From Hafnia psychrotolerans (GTDB taxonomy: Bacteria > Pseudomonadota > Gammaproteobacteria > Enterobacterales > Enterobacteriaceae), in the NCBI RefSeq assembly GCF_014639435.1, contig NZ_BMFZ01000005.1, forward strand, positions 124,001 through 188,000: DNA of 64,000 bases. Reading direction: 5' to 3'. Under the pieces are notes generated by a model. The model searched no databases. It was not told where the DNA came from and saw only the letters and a list, made by a program, of their open reading frames with translations. Position numbers and translations under genes: made by a program. This document shows, one piece after another, positions 47,192 through 59,969 of the stretch; position 1 is the stretch's first letter; every line of letters begins with the position of its first letter.

Positions 47192-48129
47192 GATGCCGTT
47201 CTCTCGGCAAACCGTAAGACTGAGCTACGTGCACGTGGGTTTTCAGAGACTTCGGCATCCGAAGGCTTCATTTTCCCAACGGGCTTAAGTGAACGACCAC
47301 CCAGTTCAGCAATCTGCGCTTCAGTCATTGGGATCCCTGCCGGCACTTGTGCGCCGCGGCTATGCTGACGAATGAAACGTTTCACGATGCGATCTTCCAG
47401 GGAATGGAAGCTGATCACTGAAAGACGTCCATCAGTCGCCAGGATCTCCAGTGCGCCATCCAGCGCGCGTTCGATCTCTTCCAATTCACTGTTGATGTAA
47501 ATACGGATCGCCTGAAAACTACGTGTCGCCGGGTGCTTATGCTTTTCGCGAAACGGCGATGCATCAGCGATCAGAGCTGCCAGTTCTTTGGTTCGAGTCA
47601 TCGGTTGCTCGCGATTACGCTCAACGATGGCCCGTGCAATACGTTTGGCAAACCGTTCTTCACCAAAAGTTTTCAGCACCCAGGCAATATCTTCTTCCTC
47701 TGCTTTCATTAACCATTCGGCGGCAGAGTAACCTCGCGTGGGGTCCATGCGCATATCCAGTGGCCCGTCGCGCATAAACGAGAAACCACGTTCGGCGTCG
47801 TCTAATTGCGGCGAAGAGACACCAAGATCCAGTAATACACCGTCAATCTTGCCTTCAAGGCCACGATCTTTGACGTATTGCGCCAAATCAGAGAAAGGGC
47901 CATGAATAATGGAAAAACGAGGATCGTCTATCGCTTCGGCGGCTTTAATGGCTTGAGGGTCGCGATCGATCGCAAGCAAGCGTCCGTCCGGCCCAAGTTG
48001 GGACAGAATCAGACGGGAATGACCACCACGGCCAAAAGTTCCATCGATGTAAATTCCATCCTGCTGAATGTTCAGGCCATTCACGGCCTCATCCAGCAAT
48101 ACGGATGTGTGCTTATAATTTTCAACCAT
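47188..48129 (-). CDS. rsmH: 16S rRNA m4C1402 methyltransferase RsmH
   Basis: RsmH (MraW) methylates N4 of C1402 in 16S rRNA at the decoding site. The 313-residue protein is E. coli length. SAM-binding motifs are [16 protein letters not shown] and [42 protein letters not shown] and [14 protein letters not shown] are family-diagnostic. It is two bases downstream of mraZ and overlaps ftsL by four. Confidence 0.98.
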   Translation of the reverse strand: MVENYKHTSVLLDEAVNGLNIQQDGIYIDGTFGRGGHSRLILSQLGPDGRLLAIDRDPQAIKAAEAIDDPRFSIIHGPFSDLAQYVKDRGLEGKIDGVLLDLGVSSPQLDDAERGFSFMRDGPLDMRMDPTRGYSAAEWLMKAEEEDIAWVLKTFGEERFAKRIARAIVERNREQPMTRTKELAALIADASPFREKHKHPATRSFQAIRIYINSELEEIERALDGALEILATDGRLSVISFHSLEDRIVKRFIRQHSRGAQVPAGIPMTEAQIAELGGRSLKPVGKMKPSDAEVSENPRARSSVLRFAERTAS

Positions 48130-48131
48130 GC

Positions 48132-48590
48132 TTATAGTGACAAGTCCTGTAATCGTGTAGAAAGTGGTTCCTGAGACGACTGTTCAGCGTCAATATCTTC
48201 TTTAACTTGTTGATACCATGTCTGTTCATCCCACAGTTCAAACTTGTTGAACTGCCCAACCAGCATCACTTCTTTGGCAAGCCCGGCGTGTTGACGCAAT
48301 GTGGTTGCGATTAGCAATCGCCCGGCGTTATCCATCTGACATTCACTTGCATGGCCCAAAAGTAGTCGCTGAATACGGCGCTCAATAGGGTTCATACTCG
48401 ACAGACGGGATAATTTTTGTTCGATAACTTCCCATTCAGGCAAGGTGTACAGGAGGAGGCACGGGTGATGGAGGTCTATGGTACAAACCATTTGACCTTG
48501 AGATTCTTCGCTCAGCAAATCCCTATATCGGGTGGGTACTGCAAGTCGCCCTTTGCTGTCGAGGTTAACCATCGTCGCGCCACGAAACAT
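48132..48590 (-). CDS. mraZ: Transcriptional regulator MraZ
   Basis: MraZ is a ring-forming AbrB-fold repressor of the dcw cluster. It has 152 residues, as in E. coli. It contains two DXXXR repeats: [20 protein letters not shown] near the N-terminus and [21 protein letters not shown] near the middle. It starts [10 protein letters not shown]. It binds repeats upstream of its own promoter region, which are visible here (48619-48643). It is the first gene of the cluster. Confidence 0.97.
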   Translation of the reverse strand: MFRGATMVNLDSKGRLAVPTRYRDLLSEESQGQMVCTIDLHHPCLLLYTLPEWEVIEQKLSRLSSMNPIERRIQRLLLGHASECQMDNAGRLLIATTLRQHAGLAKEVMLVGQFNKFELWDEQTWYQQVKEDIDAEQSSQEPLSTRLQDLSL

Positions 48591-48618
48591 GACCGATCTA
48601 CCCCTCTATGACCATAAT

Positions 48619-48643
48619 CACCACTTTCCTCCACAAATTCCCA
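48619..48643 (-). promoter_or_regulatory. MraZ-binding direct repeats
   Basis: On the minus strand TGGGA, TGGAG and TGGTG occur at exact 10-base intervals (48643-48639, 48633-48629, 48623-48619). E. coli MraZ recognises three TGGGN repeats separated by five bases in the same place. Only the first is a perfect match. They lie just downstream of the proposed -10, well placed for repression. Confidence 0.8.
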
Positions 48644-48651
48644 CTTGAAAG

Positions 48652-48681
48652 AGTTTACGGATGGTTTTAAAACCTTGTCAA
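48652..48681 (-). promoter_or_regulatory. Pmra promoter
   Basis: On the minus strand a perfect -35 TTGACA (48681-48676) and TAAACT (48657-48652) are separated by 18 bases. They are followed immediately by the MraZ repeats and, after about 60 bases, by mraZ. This would be the main promoter for the division and cell-wall cluster. Confidence 0.8.
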
Positions 48682-48698
48682 GCCAGAGCGGAGGCGGT

Positions 48699-48715
48699 TT
48701 GGTAATATTTACCAA
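48699..48715. promoter_or_regulatory. Unassigned 17-bp palindrome upstream of Pmra
   Basis: TTGGTAATATTTACCAA has perfect 7-bp arms around TAT and lies 17 bases upstream of the -35. Its half-sites (TTGGT/ACCAA) resemble PdhR half-sites but are spaced by seven bases rather than three, so PdhR binding is doubtful. It has the form of a dimeric regulator site; the protein is unknown. Confidence 0.55.
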
Positions 48716-49284
48716 GCATCACTAAGATGCTTCTCAATGAGGTAGGAGTTTTTAGCTGCGGAATAGAAAATAACATCATGATTAGTTGAGGAAATTTTGT
48801 AGGAAAAATAATGATGATTAAAAAAAAATCAAATTGAACATTATTTAGCTATTTATATTCTTCTGCCATCGATCTTTCATTTCTTAACCTGTTTCTCGTC
48901 GAAATGAAATTTTGGCCTCATTTCGATGCTGACTGCTAAAACGACATGACTCACGTTGCCAGGCCGTATGCTGCAAGCCTTTAACCAGGTTTTAATAGGA
49001 CCAAAAAACGTTAATAAACCACGTCAAAATGACGGCGTGAATTCTACAGCACTTTTAAAACCGGTATTAGCGTATTTTTGAAATTGATTTAGGGGGAGGT
49101 TATACCAGAGAAATAAGGCCGAAAATATTTGCTAATAATTCAGAGATTAAGATATCTCCCAAAATACCTTTTAGAACGTCGTAGCTCATCTTTAGACGTC
49201 TTATCACAAATTAATTAGGGTTAATGTGAAAGTAAAGGGACGGACTTTACTCTAAGAAAATCCGTCATATTCTTTACTGAATCA
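48716..49284. other. AT-rich intergenic region between cra and the mraZ promoter
   Basis: About 570 bases hold no reading frame worth calling. A perfect 9-bp inverted repeat, TCGAAATGA (48899-48907) and TCATTTCGA (48918-48926), lies inside, without a U tract on either side. Near the cra end, 49231-49251 has an AGTAAAG/CTTTACT inverted pair that may be a transcript end. No sRNA or gene is recognised. Confidence 0.55.
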
Positions 49285-50289
49285 TCACTTACGGCTTAAA
49301 CGCCCTCGGCGGAACAGATTACGACGAATGCGGGTAAGGCCAGCTTTCGGTTTCTTCGGCTCATCCAGGCAACCCAACACCAGTTCCAGTACCCTTTCAG
49401 CCACTTCACGATGGCGTTGCGCGACGGCCAGTACAGGGCAATCGAGGAAGTCGAGTAGTTCATTGTCACCAAAGGTGGCGATCACCAAATCAACGGGCAG
49501 ACGGCCATGCTGCTTAAGCGTCACATCCATCACGCCTTGCAAGAGCGGGAATGAGGTAGTAAATAACGCCTGCGGCATCGGATGGGTTTTCAACCACGCT
49601 GCAAAAGCGACGCTCGCAGATTCACGATCGTAGGCATTTGCATAGAGATACTGCGGTTCGCGGCTATCCTCAGCCCATGCCTGACGGAATCCCGCCTCAC
49701 GCAAAAAACTGACGGAAAGCTCGGGCAAAGCGCCAAGATAGAGAACCGATTCAGCCGGGAATGAACGCAGCTCTTGGGCCAGCATCAAAGCATCGTCCTG
49801 ATCGGCACCCACTACGCTAATAAAATGTTCAGGATCGAGGGCGCGGTCCAGCGCAATGATCGGGAAACTGCCATCCTTCCAGCGCTGATAAAAGGGGTGT
49901 TCCGGTGGTAGTGCAGTAGAAATAATGATTGCATCAACCTGACGTTGCAGCAGATGTTCCACGCAGCGCATTTCGTTATCAGGCTGATCTTCTGAGCAGG
50001 CAATCAACAATTGATAACCGCGCTGGCGAGCCTGACGTTCAAGGTAATTGGCGATTTTGGTGTAGCTGGTATTTTCAAGATCGGGGATAACCAACCCTAT
50101 AGAACGGGTTCTACCGGCGCGTAAACCGGCTGCGACAGCATTCGGGTGGTAGTTATGTTCCTTCACGACAGCCATCACTTTTTCAACTGTCTTATCGCTG
50201 ACACGATACTGCTTCGCTTTGCCGTTTATCACATAACTGGCGGTGGTACGCGAAACGCCCGCTAACCTCGCGATTTCATCCAGTTTCAC
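49285..50289 (-). CDS. cra: Catabolite repressor/activator Cra (FruR)
   Basis: Cra is a LacI-family regulator that senses fructose 1-phosphate or fructose 1,6-bisphosphate and controls glycolysis, gluconeogenesis and the TCA cycle. The start is GTG at 50289, giving 334 residues exactly as in E. coli and the N-terminus [41 protein letters not shown] (helix-turn-helix and hinge). Later ATG-type frames that extend upstream are rejected. An AAGGGGA motif precedes the GTG. The C-terminal effector domain ends [18 protein letters not shown], very close to E. coli. It is separated from ilvH by its own terminator and regulatory region. Confidence 0.96.
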   Translation of the reverse strand: MKLDEIARLAGVSRTTASYVINGKAKQYRVSDKTVEKVMAVVKEHNYHPNAVAAGLRAGRTRSIGLVIPDLENTSYTKIANYLERQARQRGYQLLIACSEDQPDNEMRCVEHLLQRQVDAIIISTALPPEHPFYQRWKDGSFPIIALDRALDPEHFISVVGADQDDALMLAQELRSFPAESVLYLGALPELSVSFLREAGFRQAWAEDSREPQYLYANAYDRESASVAFAAWLKTHPMPQALFTTSFPLLQGVMDVTLKQHGRLPVDLVIATFGDNELLDFLDCPVLAVAQRHREVAERVLELVLGCLDEPKKPKAGLTRIRRNLFRRGRLSRK

Positions 50290-50543
50290 CCAGAAATCCC
50301 CTTTCATTACCCATAACATGACATGCAAGCCGCTCTGAAATTGCCCGTCATTCCGACGAGTAAATGGCTGCCTGCTCTTTTTGGACCATCCTGGCGCGCA
50401 TAAAGCGTAGCCTGAATGATGAAATGATTAATTAAACTTCCATTATCTAACCGCAGAAGACCCTGTTGAGCAAGGGGTTTGGTGTTTTACCGAATCGTTT
50501 CACCTAAAAATGTCTGTCCGCGCAACAAGCGCTCTGCTGTTGC
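50290..50543. other. cra upstream region
   Basis: No gene is seen. It should hold the cra promoter and contains a candidate Cra operator (50489-50504). Confidence 0.6.
50489..50504. promoter_or_regulatory. Candidate Cra operator upstream of cra
   Basis: On the minus strand GGTGAAACGATTCGGT fits the Cra core TGAAWCG with a near-symmetric second half (TTCG). It lies about 200 bases upstream of the cra start, suggesting autoregulation, which is reported for E. coli cra. Confidence 0.6.
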
Positions 50544-50579
50544 AAAAAAACAAAAGCCCAACCTGAGGCTGGGCTTTTG
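50544..50579 (-). terminator. Terminator of ilvIH
   Basis: CAAAAGCCCA (50551-50560) and TGGGCTTTTG (50570-50579) form a 10-bp stem, followed on the minus strand by a run of T (GTTTTTTT). It lies about 55 bases after the ilvH stop. Confidence 0.9.
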
Positions 50580-50632
50580 TCGGTTATACGTCATCTCTCA
50601 GGTAAAATCATGGCCATGAGACAAGCGTACTT

Positions 50633-51124
50633 TTAGCGCATGATTTTGTCGCCACGCGACACACCCACAACACCGGAACGGGCAACCTCAACGATTTCCG
50701 CCACATCACGAATCGATGCCAGAAATGCGTCAAGCTTATCGCTGGTACCCGCCAGTTGAACGGTGTAAAGCGTTGCGGTGACATCAACAATTTGCCCGCG
50801 GAAAATCTCGGTGGACCTTTTCACTTCTTCGCGGCCATAGCCAGAAGCCTGCACCTTGACCAGCATGATTTCTCTCTCAACATGAGCGCCCTGAACCAGC
50901 TCGGTGACGCGAAGCACATCGACCAGCTTGTGCAGTTGCTTTTCGATCTGCTCAATGACCTTGGCATCACCCATGGTTTGAATGGTCATGCGTGACAGGG
51001 TTGGGTCATCGGTCGGGGCCACGGTCAGGCTTTCAATGTTATAACCGCGTTGTGAAAAGAGGCCCACTACACGCGACAGCGCGCCTGATTCGTTCTCCAA
51101 CAGTACTGATAAAATCCGGCGCAT
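50633..51124 (-). CDS. ilvH: Acetolactate synthase III small regulatory subunit
   Basis: IlvH is the valine-binding regulatory subunit of acetohydroxyacid synthase III. The 163 residues match E. coli, with an N-terminal ACT domain ([38 protein letters not shown]) and the C-terminal regulatory domain. ATG at 51124 is two bases beyond the ilvI stop; an in-frame start ten codons upstream lies inside ilvI and is rejected. It forms the holoenzyme with IlvI. Confidence 0.97.
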   Translation of the reverse strand: MRRILSVLLENESGALSRVVGLFSQRGYNIESLTVAPTDDPTLSRMTIQTMGDAKVIEQIEKQLHKLVDVLRVTELVQGAHVEREIMLVKVQASGYGREEVKRSTEIFRGQIVDVTATLYTVQLAGTSDKLDAFLASIRDVAEIVEVARSGVVGVSRGDKIMR

Positions 51125-51126
51125 GA

Positions 51127-52845
51127 TCAAGTCCTCTCCGTTTTGCTTAACCACATTTCGTCCATCGCACCGCCACGGATGTGCATAGGGTAAACGTGTT
51201 CAGTTTCATCCACGCTGATATCCACAAATACCAGACGGTTTTTCTGTGCCAGCGCCAGCGCCAGTTTGCTTTCCAATTCATCCGGGGTACGAATGGCAAT
51301 ACCCACGTGCCCGTAAGCTTCCGCCAGCTTGACGAAATCAGGCAGTGACTGCATGTAAGACTGGGAGTGACGTCCAGAGTAAATCATATCCTGCCACTGT
51401 TTCACCATGCCAAGATAACCGTTATTCAGGTTCACCACGATGACCGGCAGATCATACTGTAGTGCGGTAGACAACTCCTGAATGTTCATCTGAATACTTC
51501 CGTCACCCGTGATGCAAATGACTGTTTCATCGGGTAAACCAAGTTTTACACCCAGCGCAGCGGGTAAACCAAAGCCCATGGTGCCGAGACCACCGGAATT
51601 TATCCAACGGCGTGGCTTATCAAATTGATAATACAGCGCCGCGAACATCTGATGCTGACCGACATCCGAGGTGACATAGGCATCCCCTTTAGTCAGACGG
51701 CACAGCGTCTCAATGACTGCCTGAGGCTTAATGGTGCCACTGTTCTTGTCATAGTCGAGACAGTTTTTGGCGCGCCACTGTTCGATGCTCTGCCACCAGT
51801 CACGCAGAGCGTCGTACTCCTGCTTCTCTTCACTCTGTGCCAGCAATTCAAGCATCTGCTCAAGGGTTTGCTTGGCATCGCCGACAATCGGAATATCTGC
51901 ACTGACCGTTTTGGAGATTGAGGTCGGATCGATATCAATGTGCATGATCGTTGCATTCGGGCAGTACTTAGCCAGGTTGTTGGTGGTACGGTCGTCAAAA
52001 CGCACACCCACGCCGAAAATAAGATCGGCATTGTGCATGGTCATGTTGGCTTCATAAGTACCATGCATGCCTAACATACCCACACTTTGACGATGAGTTC
52101 CAGGGAATGCGCCCAATCCCATCAGGGAACTGGTCACCGGCAAATTGAGTTTTTCTGCCAGCTGTAAAAGCTCAGCATGACATTCTGAATTGATCGCGCC
52201 GCCACCCACATAGAGCACCGGTCTTTTAGCCGCCAGCAGCGTTTGCAGTGCGCGCTTAATCTGCCCGCGATGCCCCTGAACCGTCGGGTTATACGAGCGC
52301 AGGCTAACGTGCTCAGGATAGGCATAAGGCAATTTTATCTGCGGACTGACGACGTCTTTGGGCAGATCAACCACCACCGGACCAGGACGACCTGTGGATG
52401 CCAAATAAAACGCTTTTTTCAATACGGTAGGAATATCTTCTGCGCGCTTCACCAGGAAGCTGTGTTTCACCACTGGGCGGGAGATCCCCACCATATCGCA
52501 TTCCTGGAAGGCGTCGTAGCCGATAAGAGCACTGTGAACCTGGCCTGACAGCACCACTAGCGGAATGGAATCCATATAGGCCGTAGCAATACCCGTGATG
52601 GCATTAGTCGCACCGGGACCTGAGGTCACCAGTACTACGCCGACATCGCCTGTGGCGCGGGCATAACCATCCGCCATATGCACAGCACCTTGTTCATGTC
52701 TCACCAGCACATGATCAATCCCACCGACTGTATGCAGGGCATCGTAGATATCCAGCACCGCTCCGCCGGGATAACCGAATACGTGTTTAACACCCTGGTC
52801 GATCAACGATCGCACGACCATCTCGGCTCCTGACAACATCTCCAT
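51127..52845 (-). CDS. ilvI: Acetolactate synthase III large catalytic subunit
   Basis: IlvI condenses pyruvate with pyruvate or 2-oxobutyrate in branched-chain amino acid synthesis, using thiamine diphosphate, FAD and Mg. It has 572 residues (574 in E. coli). [22 protein letters not shown] has the catalytic glutamate near 47, [12 protein letters not shown] is in the FAD region, and [18 protein letters not shown] is the thiamine motif. ATG at 52845 has GGAGG eight bases upstream; a start 36 codons further out, with an atypical composition, is rejected. A small divergence from E. coli is [10 protein letters not shown] in place of SGQVATSLIG. Confidence 0.96.
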   Translation of the reverse strand: MEMLSGAEMVVRSLIDQGVKHVFGYPGGAVLDIYDALHTVGGIDHVLVRHEQGAVHMADGYARATGDVGVVLVTSGPGATNAITGIATAYMDSIPLVVLSGQVHSALIGYDAFQECDMVGISRPVVKHSFLVKRAEDIPTVLKKAFYLASTGRPGPVVVDLPKDVVSPQIKLPYAYPEHVSLRSYNPTVQGHRGQIKRALQTLLAAKRPVLYVGGGAINSECHAELLQLAEKLNLPVTSSLMGLGAFPGTHRQSVGMLGMHGTYEANMTMHNADLIFGVGVRFDDRTTNNLAKYCPNATIMHIDIDPTSISKTVSADIPIVGDAKQTLEQMLELLAQSEEKQEYDALRDWWQSIEQWRAKNCLDYDKNSGTIKPQAVIETLCRLTKGDAYVTSDVGQHQMFAALYYQFDKPRRWINSGGLGTMGFGLPAALGVKLGLPDETVICITGDGSIQMNIQELSTALQYDLPVIVVNLNNGYLGMVKQWQDMIYSGRHSQSYMQSLPDFVKLAEAYGHVGIAIRTPDELESKLALALAQKNRLVFVDISVDETEHVYPMHIRGGAMDEMWLSKTERT

Positions 52846-53287
52846 GGTTTTGCCTCCAGGCTTTTTGTTTCTAATAGGATAACTTATTTTAATAAGTGAA
52901 TTGCTCGGGTAAGTAGGCAACTCAAAAGAGTGATGGAAATCATTTCCAGTCATTCCGGGTAAGAGGGCTAAGCCCTGATGTTCTTATCGGATTACGCTAA
53001 CTTAACCCAATACCTTAACGCCTGAATTTAGGTCAGGCAAACGACAAAATGCCGGAGTCGTTACAGGGTTAATGCGTCGCGCTGCTCTGCCCTGCTCTCT
53101 CCAGACAAAACACTGCTCAACTGAGACAACTACTCAGGATTATCAGGAAGGAGGGATAAATTACAGCATTAAATTATGGCTGACTTGCGCTGTTAACTGA
53201 CGGCAATTTTAACGATGGCAACGTAATAAAAACCTTCAAAGCGACAAAATCCCGTCACGACAGGCAATGCTGATTCAGTCAGTGACC
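52846..53287. other. ilvI upstream region
   Basis: No gene is seen. It should contain the ilvIH promoter and, by analogy with E. coli, Lrp sites, though I cannot pick these reliably. Two inverted repeats are visible: ACTTATTTTAATAAGT (52882-52897), 37 bases before the ilvI start, and GCCTGA...TCAGGC (53020-53038). Confidence 0.5.
52882..52897. promoter_or_regulatory. Palindrome ahead of ilvI
   Basis: ACTTATTTTAATAAGT has 7-bp perfect arms and lies in the likely leader or promoter of ilvIH. It is A/T-rich, so a chance or DNA-bending role is possible; no regulator is assigned. Confidence 0.35.
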
Positions 53288-55085
53288 TTAGTCACAATAG
53301 AAATTGTCGACCTCTTTTTTGTATCGTTGAAGGATAATTTTGCGCCGCAGCTTCAATGTCGGCGTCAACTCTCCGGCTTCCATGGTAAAAGGCGATGTCA
53401 GCAACGCAAATTTCTTCACCTGCTCATAACTGGCCAATTCATGCTGAATTTCGCGGACACGGTAGGTAAATAGCGACAGAATCTGCTCATTCTTCAGCAG
53501 GCTTTCTCGGTTGAGATAATCAATGCTGTGTGCTTGCGCATAATCAATCAGCGCATTAAAGTCCGGCACAATAAGCGCGGAGCACAAAGTGCTTGGCATC
53601 TGCGATAACCGCCACCTGTTCGATATAACGGTCCTGAACCAGCGTGCCTTCGATACGCTGAGGTGCAATATATTTACCGCCCGAGGTTTTCATCAGATCC
53701 TTTAAACGCTCGGTGACAAATAGATTACCTTGCTCATCCCGCTTTCCAGCATCCCCCGTTTTGAACCAGCCATCCGCCGTAAAACTGGCAGCGGTTTCTT
53801 TTGGCTTATTAAAATAACCGCGAAAAAGCGTCGGCCCGCGCACCTGAATTTCATTTTCGTCGCCAATACGCACCTTAATCAGGGGTAAAGACGTCCCGAC
53901 GGAGCCAAACAGAAAATCCTTTTCCTCCCAGCAAGTGACCGTGGCACAGGTTTCTGTTAACCCATAACCATATTTGATTTTAAGTCCGATAGATTCAAAG
54001 AACAGAATGATGTTGTCGTCCAGGCTGGCACCTGCCGCTGGCAAAAAGCGCAGATTGCCGCCCAACAGATCGCGCAGCTTGCTGAGCACCAGTTTATCAG
54101 CCAGCGCGTACTGGCGAGTTTGCCACCAGGTCGCAACAGCACCGTGCCTTTCAGACAAAAATTTTCTGCGCCCGCAAGCCAAAGCCCAGTGAAACAGCTT
54201 CTTTTTTATATATCCGGCTTGCGCGACTTTTTGATTGATCGCGCTGAAGACCTTTTCATAAAAACGCGGCACCGCACACATGACCGTCGGTTTGACAGCC
54301 TGTAGCGCATCACGAACCCGGTCGGTTTCCCGCAGGTAGACGTTCTGCGCACCAAAATGCATGACGACGAAGCTCCATGCCCGCTCAAAGACATGTGCCA
54401 ACGGCAAGAAACACAAAGAAACGTCATTTTCTGACAACGCCAGTCGCTGTTCATGTTGCTGGAGCTGCGTGCCAATACTGCGATAATCAAGCATCACTCC
54501 CTTCGGCTCACCGGTGGTGCCCGAGGTATAAATCAGGGTAAACAAATCCTCGAGATGACAACTTGCGATCCTCGCCTGTAAGGTCTCGTCCAGAGCAGGT
54601 TCGATTAGGGTCTGCGCATGCACATGGCGAGCTATCGTGACCCCGCGGAGATCAACATCGTCATCGAGAACCAAAATATTCTGTAACTGTGGGCACAGTT
54701 CACGCAATTGCACCGCCGTGTCAAATTGCGCCTGGCCGAGGATAAACAACGTGCGGATGTCTCCATCATTTATGACATAGGCAAATTGTGCGACAGTACT
54801 CGTGGAATAAATCGGCACCGTGATGGCACGAAGTTGCAAAATGGCCATATCTGCCAGTGTCCATGCCATGGCATTACCACCACAGATAGCGACACGCTCT
54901 TGAATACCCACACCTAACTGCAATAAAAGGCGTGAAAAGTGATCGACTTCTTTACCGACTTCGCGCCAGGTCAGCGCAGTTTCCCGATCTGCTGACCATT
55001 CGCGAAAAGCGATGTTGTCAGGTCGGGTGGAAAGCTGCTGCCGAAAACGGGTAACAAGATGATAGTCATTCAACGTCGTGGTCAT
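53288..55085 (-). pseudogene. Long-chain acyl-CoA synthetase (FAA1-type AMP-binding enzyme), frameshifted
   Basis: The region encodes an adenylate-forming enzyme of the long-chain fatty acid-CoA ligase family (COG1022 type). The first 500 codons are intact and carry LIYTSGTTGEPKGVMLDY (phosphate loop), YGYGLTETCATVT, WFKTGDAGKRDEQGNLFVTERLKDLMKTSGGKYIAPQRIE. The frame then breaks near 53580 (around GTGCTCCGCG on the minus strand) and ends at 53556. The rest, ALIVPDFNALIDYAQAHSIDYL to the natural end KKEVDNFYCD, continues in the next frame to 53288. The whole span is 1798 bases, one more than 599 codons, so a single extra base explains the break. It might be a sequencing error or a genuine inactivation. 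Only the last about 95 residues, with parts of the C-terminal subdomain, are lost. E. coli has leuO at about this place. Confidence 0.8.
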
Positions 55086-55121
55086 AATCTGTGAGCCTGA
55101 GGAGTAAAGGAGGAACAGCCA

Positions 55122-55322
55122 GTGGCAATAAACCCAAAGATTTATTTGCAGTTGCTCACCAATATTAACAATTCGCGTAGTCTACCGGGACTGCTACGGC
55201 AGGCAAACCAAATTATGGTTCAGGAAGATCAGGAAAACGAGAAAAGAAAAAATGAAGCAGAAGTTCAATTCGCAGGCATGGCGACAGCATGAGAAAAGCA
55301 AAAAAACAAAATATCTCTGACA
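55122..55322 (+). CDS. Unrecognised 66-residue protein with a strong ribosome binding site
   Basis: A GTG at 55122 has AAAGGAGGA (55107-55115) six bases upstream, the strongest kind of Shine-Dalgarno. The frame runs 66 codons to TGA at 55320-55322. The product is charged: a hydrophobic N-terminal third (INPKIYLQLLTNI), then RSLPGLLRQANQIM, then a highly polar helix-like tail rich in Glu, Lys, Gln and Asn. Codon use is poor (ATA, AGA, CTA, CGG, CGA), unlike the neighbouring genes, which may mean foreign origin, low expression or a chance frame. It is divergent from the broken acyl-CoA ligase, with 36 bases between start codons. I do not recognise the family. Confidence 0.4.
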
Positions 55323-55454
55323 GGAGAAAAAACCACATAAAGAATTAAACCTGGCTATAATCACCAAAAAGGGATTGCTGGCGCTTAATCACCAGACCAA
55401 CTCTACCTGTCATCCAGGCAAAGAATAATGCGCTAAGGCGTTCCGTGTAAAACC

Positions 55455-55688
55455 TCAAATTTCAGCAAAAAAATCCGAAAACCTAGTCCTCTGCTGGATA
55501 TCTCTCTTGTCCATAATTACTTTATAGGGTGTTTCGATTACTTCGTTAATGATTACATATCCAGAATATTCCACCAAATGAGAAATATTCTCACACTCTA
55601 TTGTTCTCACTTGTTTGTCGTGAGAGTGGTTGACACGAACCACGCATTCACGTATCAATTTAGGCCACGGTTTAATTAATTCCGACAA
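55455..55688 (-). CDS. Doubtful 77-residue reading frame
   Basis: A TTG-started frame (SELIKPWPKLIRECVVRVNHSH... to ...RTRFSDFFAEI) has a protein-like composition but no Shine-Dalgarno. It begins over the leu promoter (55630-55658) on the opposite strand. There is no later methionine start until near its end. It may be a remnant or a chance frame. I do not recognise it. Confidence 0.2.
   Translation of the reverse strand: MSELIKPWPKLIRECVVRVNHSHDKQVRTIECENISHLVEYSGYVIINEVIETPYKVIMDKRDIQQRTRFSDFFAEI
55630..55658 (+). promoter_or_regulatory. leu operon promoter
   Basis: A perfect -35 TTGACA (55630-55635), a 17-base spacer and TATCAA (55653-55658) lie about 55 bases upstream of the leader peptide start. 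Transcription should begin near 55665. Confidence 0.75.
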
Positions 55689-55714
55689 TCATTATTCAAG
55701 AGAAGCTGAAACCC

Positions 55715-55798
55715 ATGTTCATGATCACTCTTCTATCAGGCCTACTACTCAACGCAGAAAATTCGCGCGGTAAGCCAGTGGCAGAAAATCAGAACTGA
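55715..55798 (+). CDS. leuL: leu operon leader peptide LeuL
   Basis: The 27-residue leader MFMITLLSGLLLNAENSRGK... contains five leucine codons among positions 6-12 (CTT CTA, then CTA CTA CTC), including three rare CTA codons. It resembles E. coli LeuL (GLLLLNASSLRGR). Ribosome stalling at these codons when leucyl-tRNA is short should prevent formation of the terminator at 55818-55848 and let leuABCD be transcribed. The E. coli leader has four consecutive Leu codons; here they are split by Ser-Gly. The ribosome site (AAGAGAAG) is weak, and a second ATG two codons later is possible. Confidence 0.88.
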   Translation: MFMITLLSGLLLNAENSRGKPVAENQN

Positions 55799-55817
55799 TT
55801 CCTCTTCCAAAGACACT

Positions 55818-55848
55818 AAACCCGCGCCGATGCGCGGGTTTTTTTTTA
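55818..55848 (+). terminator. leu attenuator terminator
   Basis: AACCCGCGC (55819-55827) pairs with GCGCGGGTT (55832-55840) around CGAT, followed by a run of nine T. It lies 20 bases after the leader peptide stop and about 40 before leuA, in the position of the E. coli attenuator. Confidence 0.92.
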
Positions 55849-55888
55849 CCTCCACGGCGTGAAAGTAAAGCAGACAAGGAATCTACCC

Positions 55889-59959
<4,071 letters not shown>

Positions 59960-59969
59960 GGACAACACC

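Noticed and set aside
48699-48715. Calling the Pmra-upstream palindrome a PdhR operator
   Set aside because: The TTGGT/ACCAA half-sites are separated by seven bases; PdhR sites have three, as in the operator at 12995-13013.
52846-52953. A 36-residue N-terminal extension of IlvI
   Set aside because: GGAGG eight bases before 52845 and the exact family start MEMLSGAEM favour the shorter protein.
53175-53196. A short plus-strand gene after the strong AGGAAGGAGGG at 53145-53155
   Set aside because: The nearest ATG is about 19 bases away and the frame ends after six codons.
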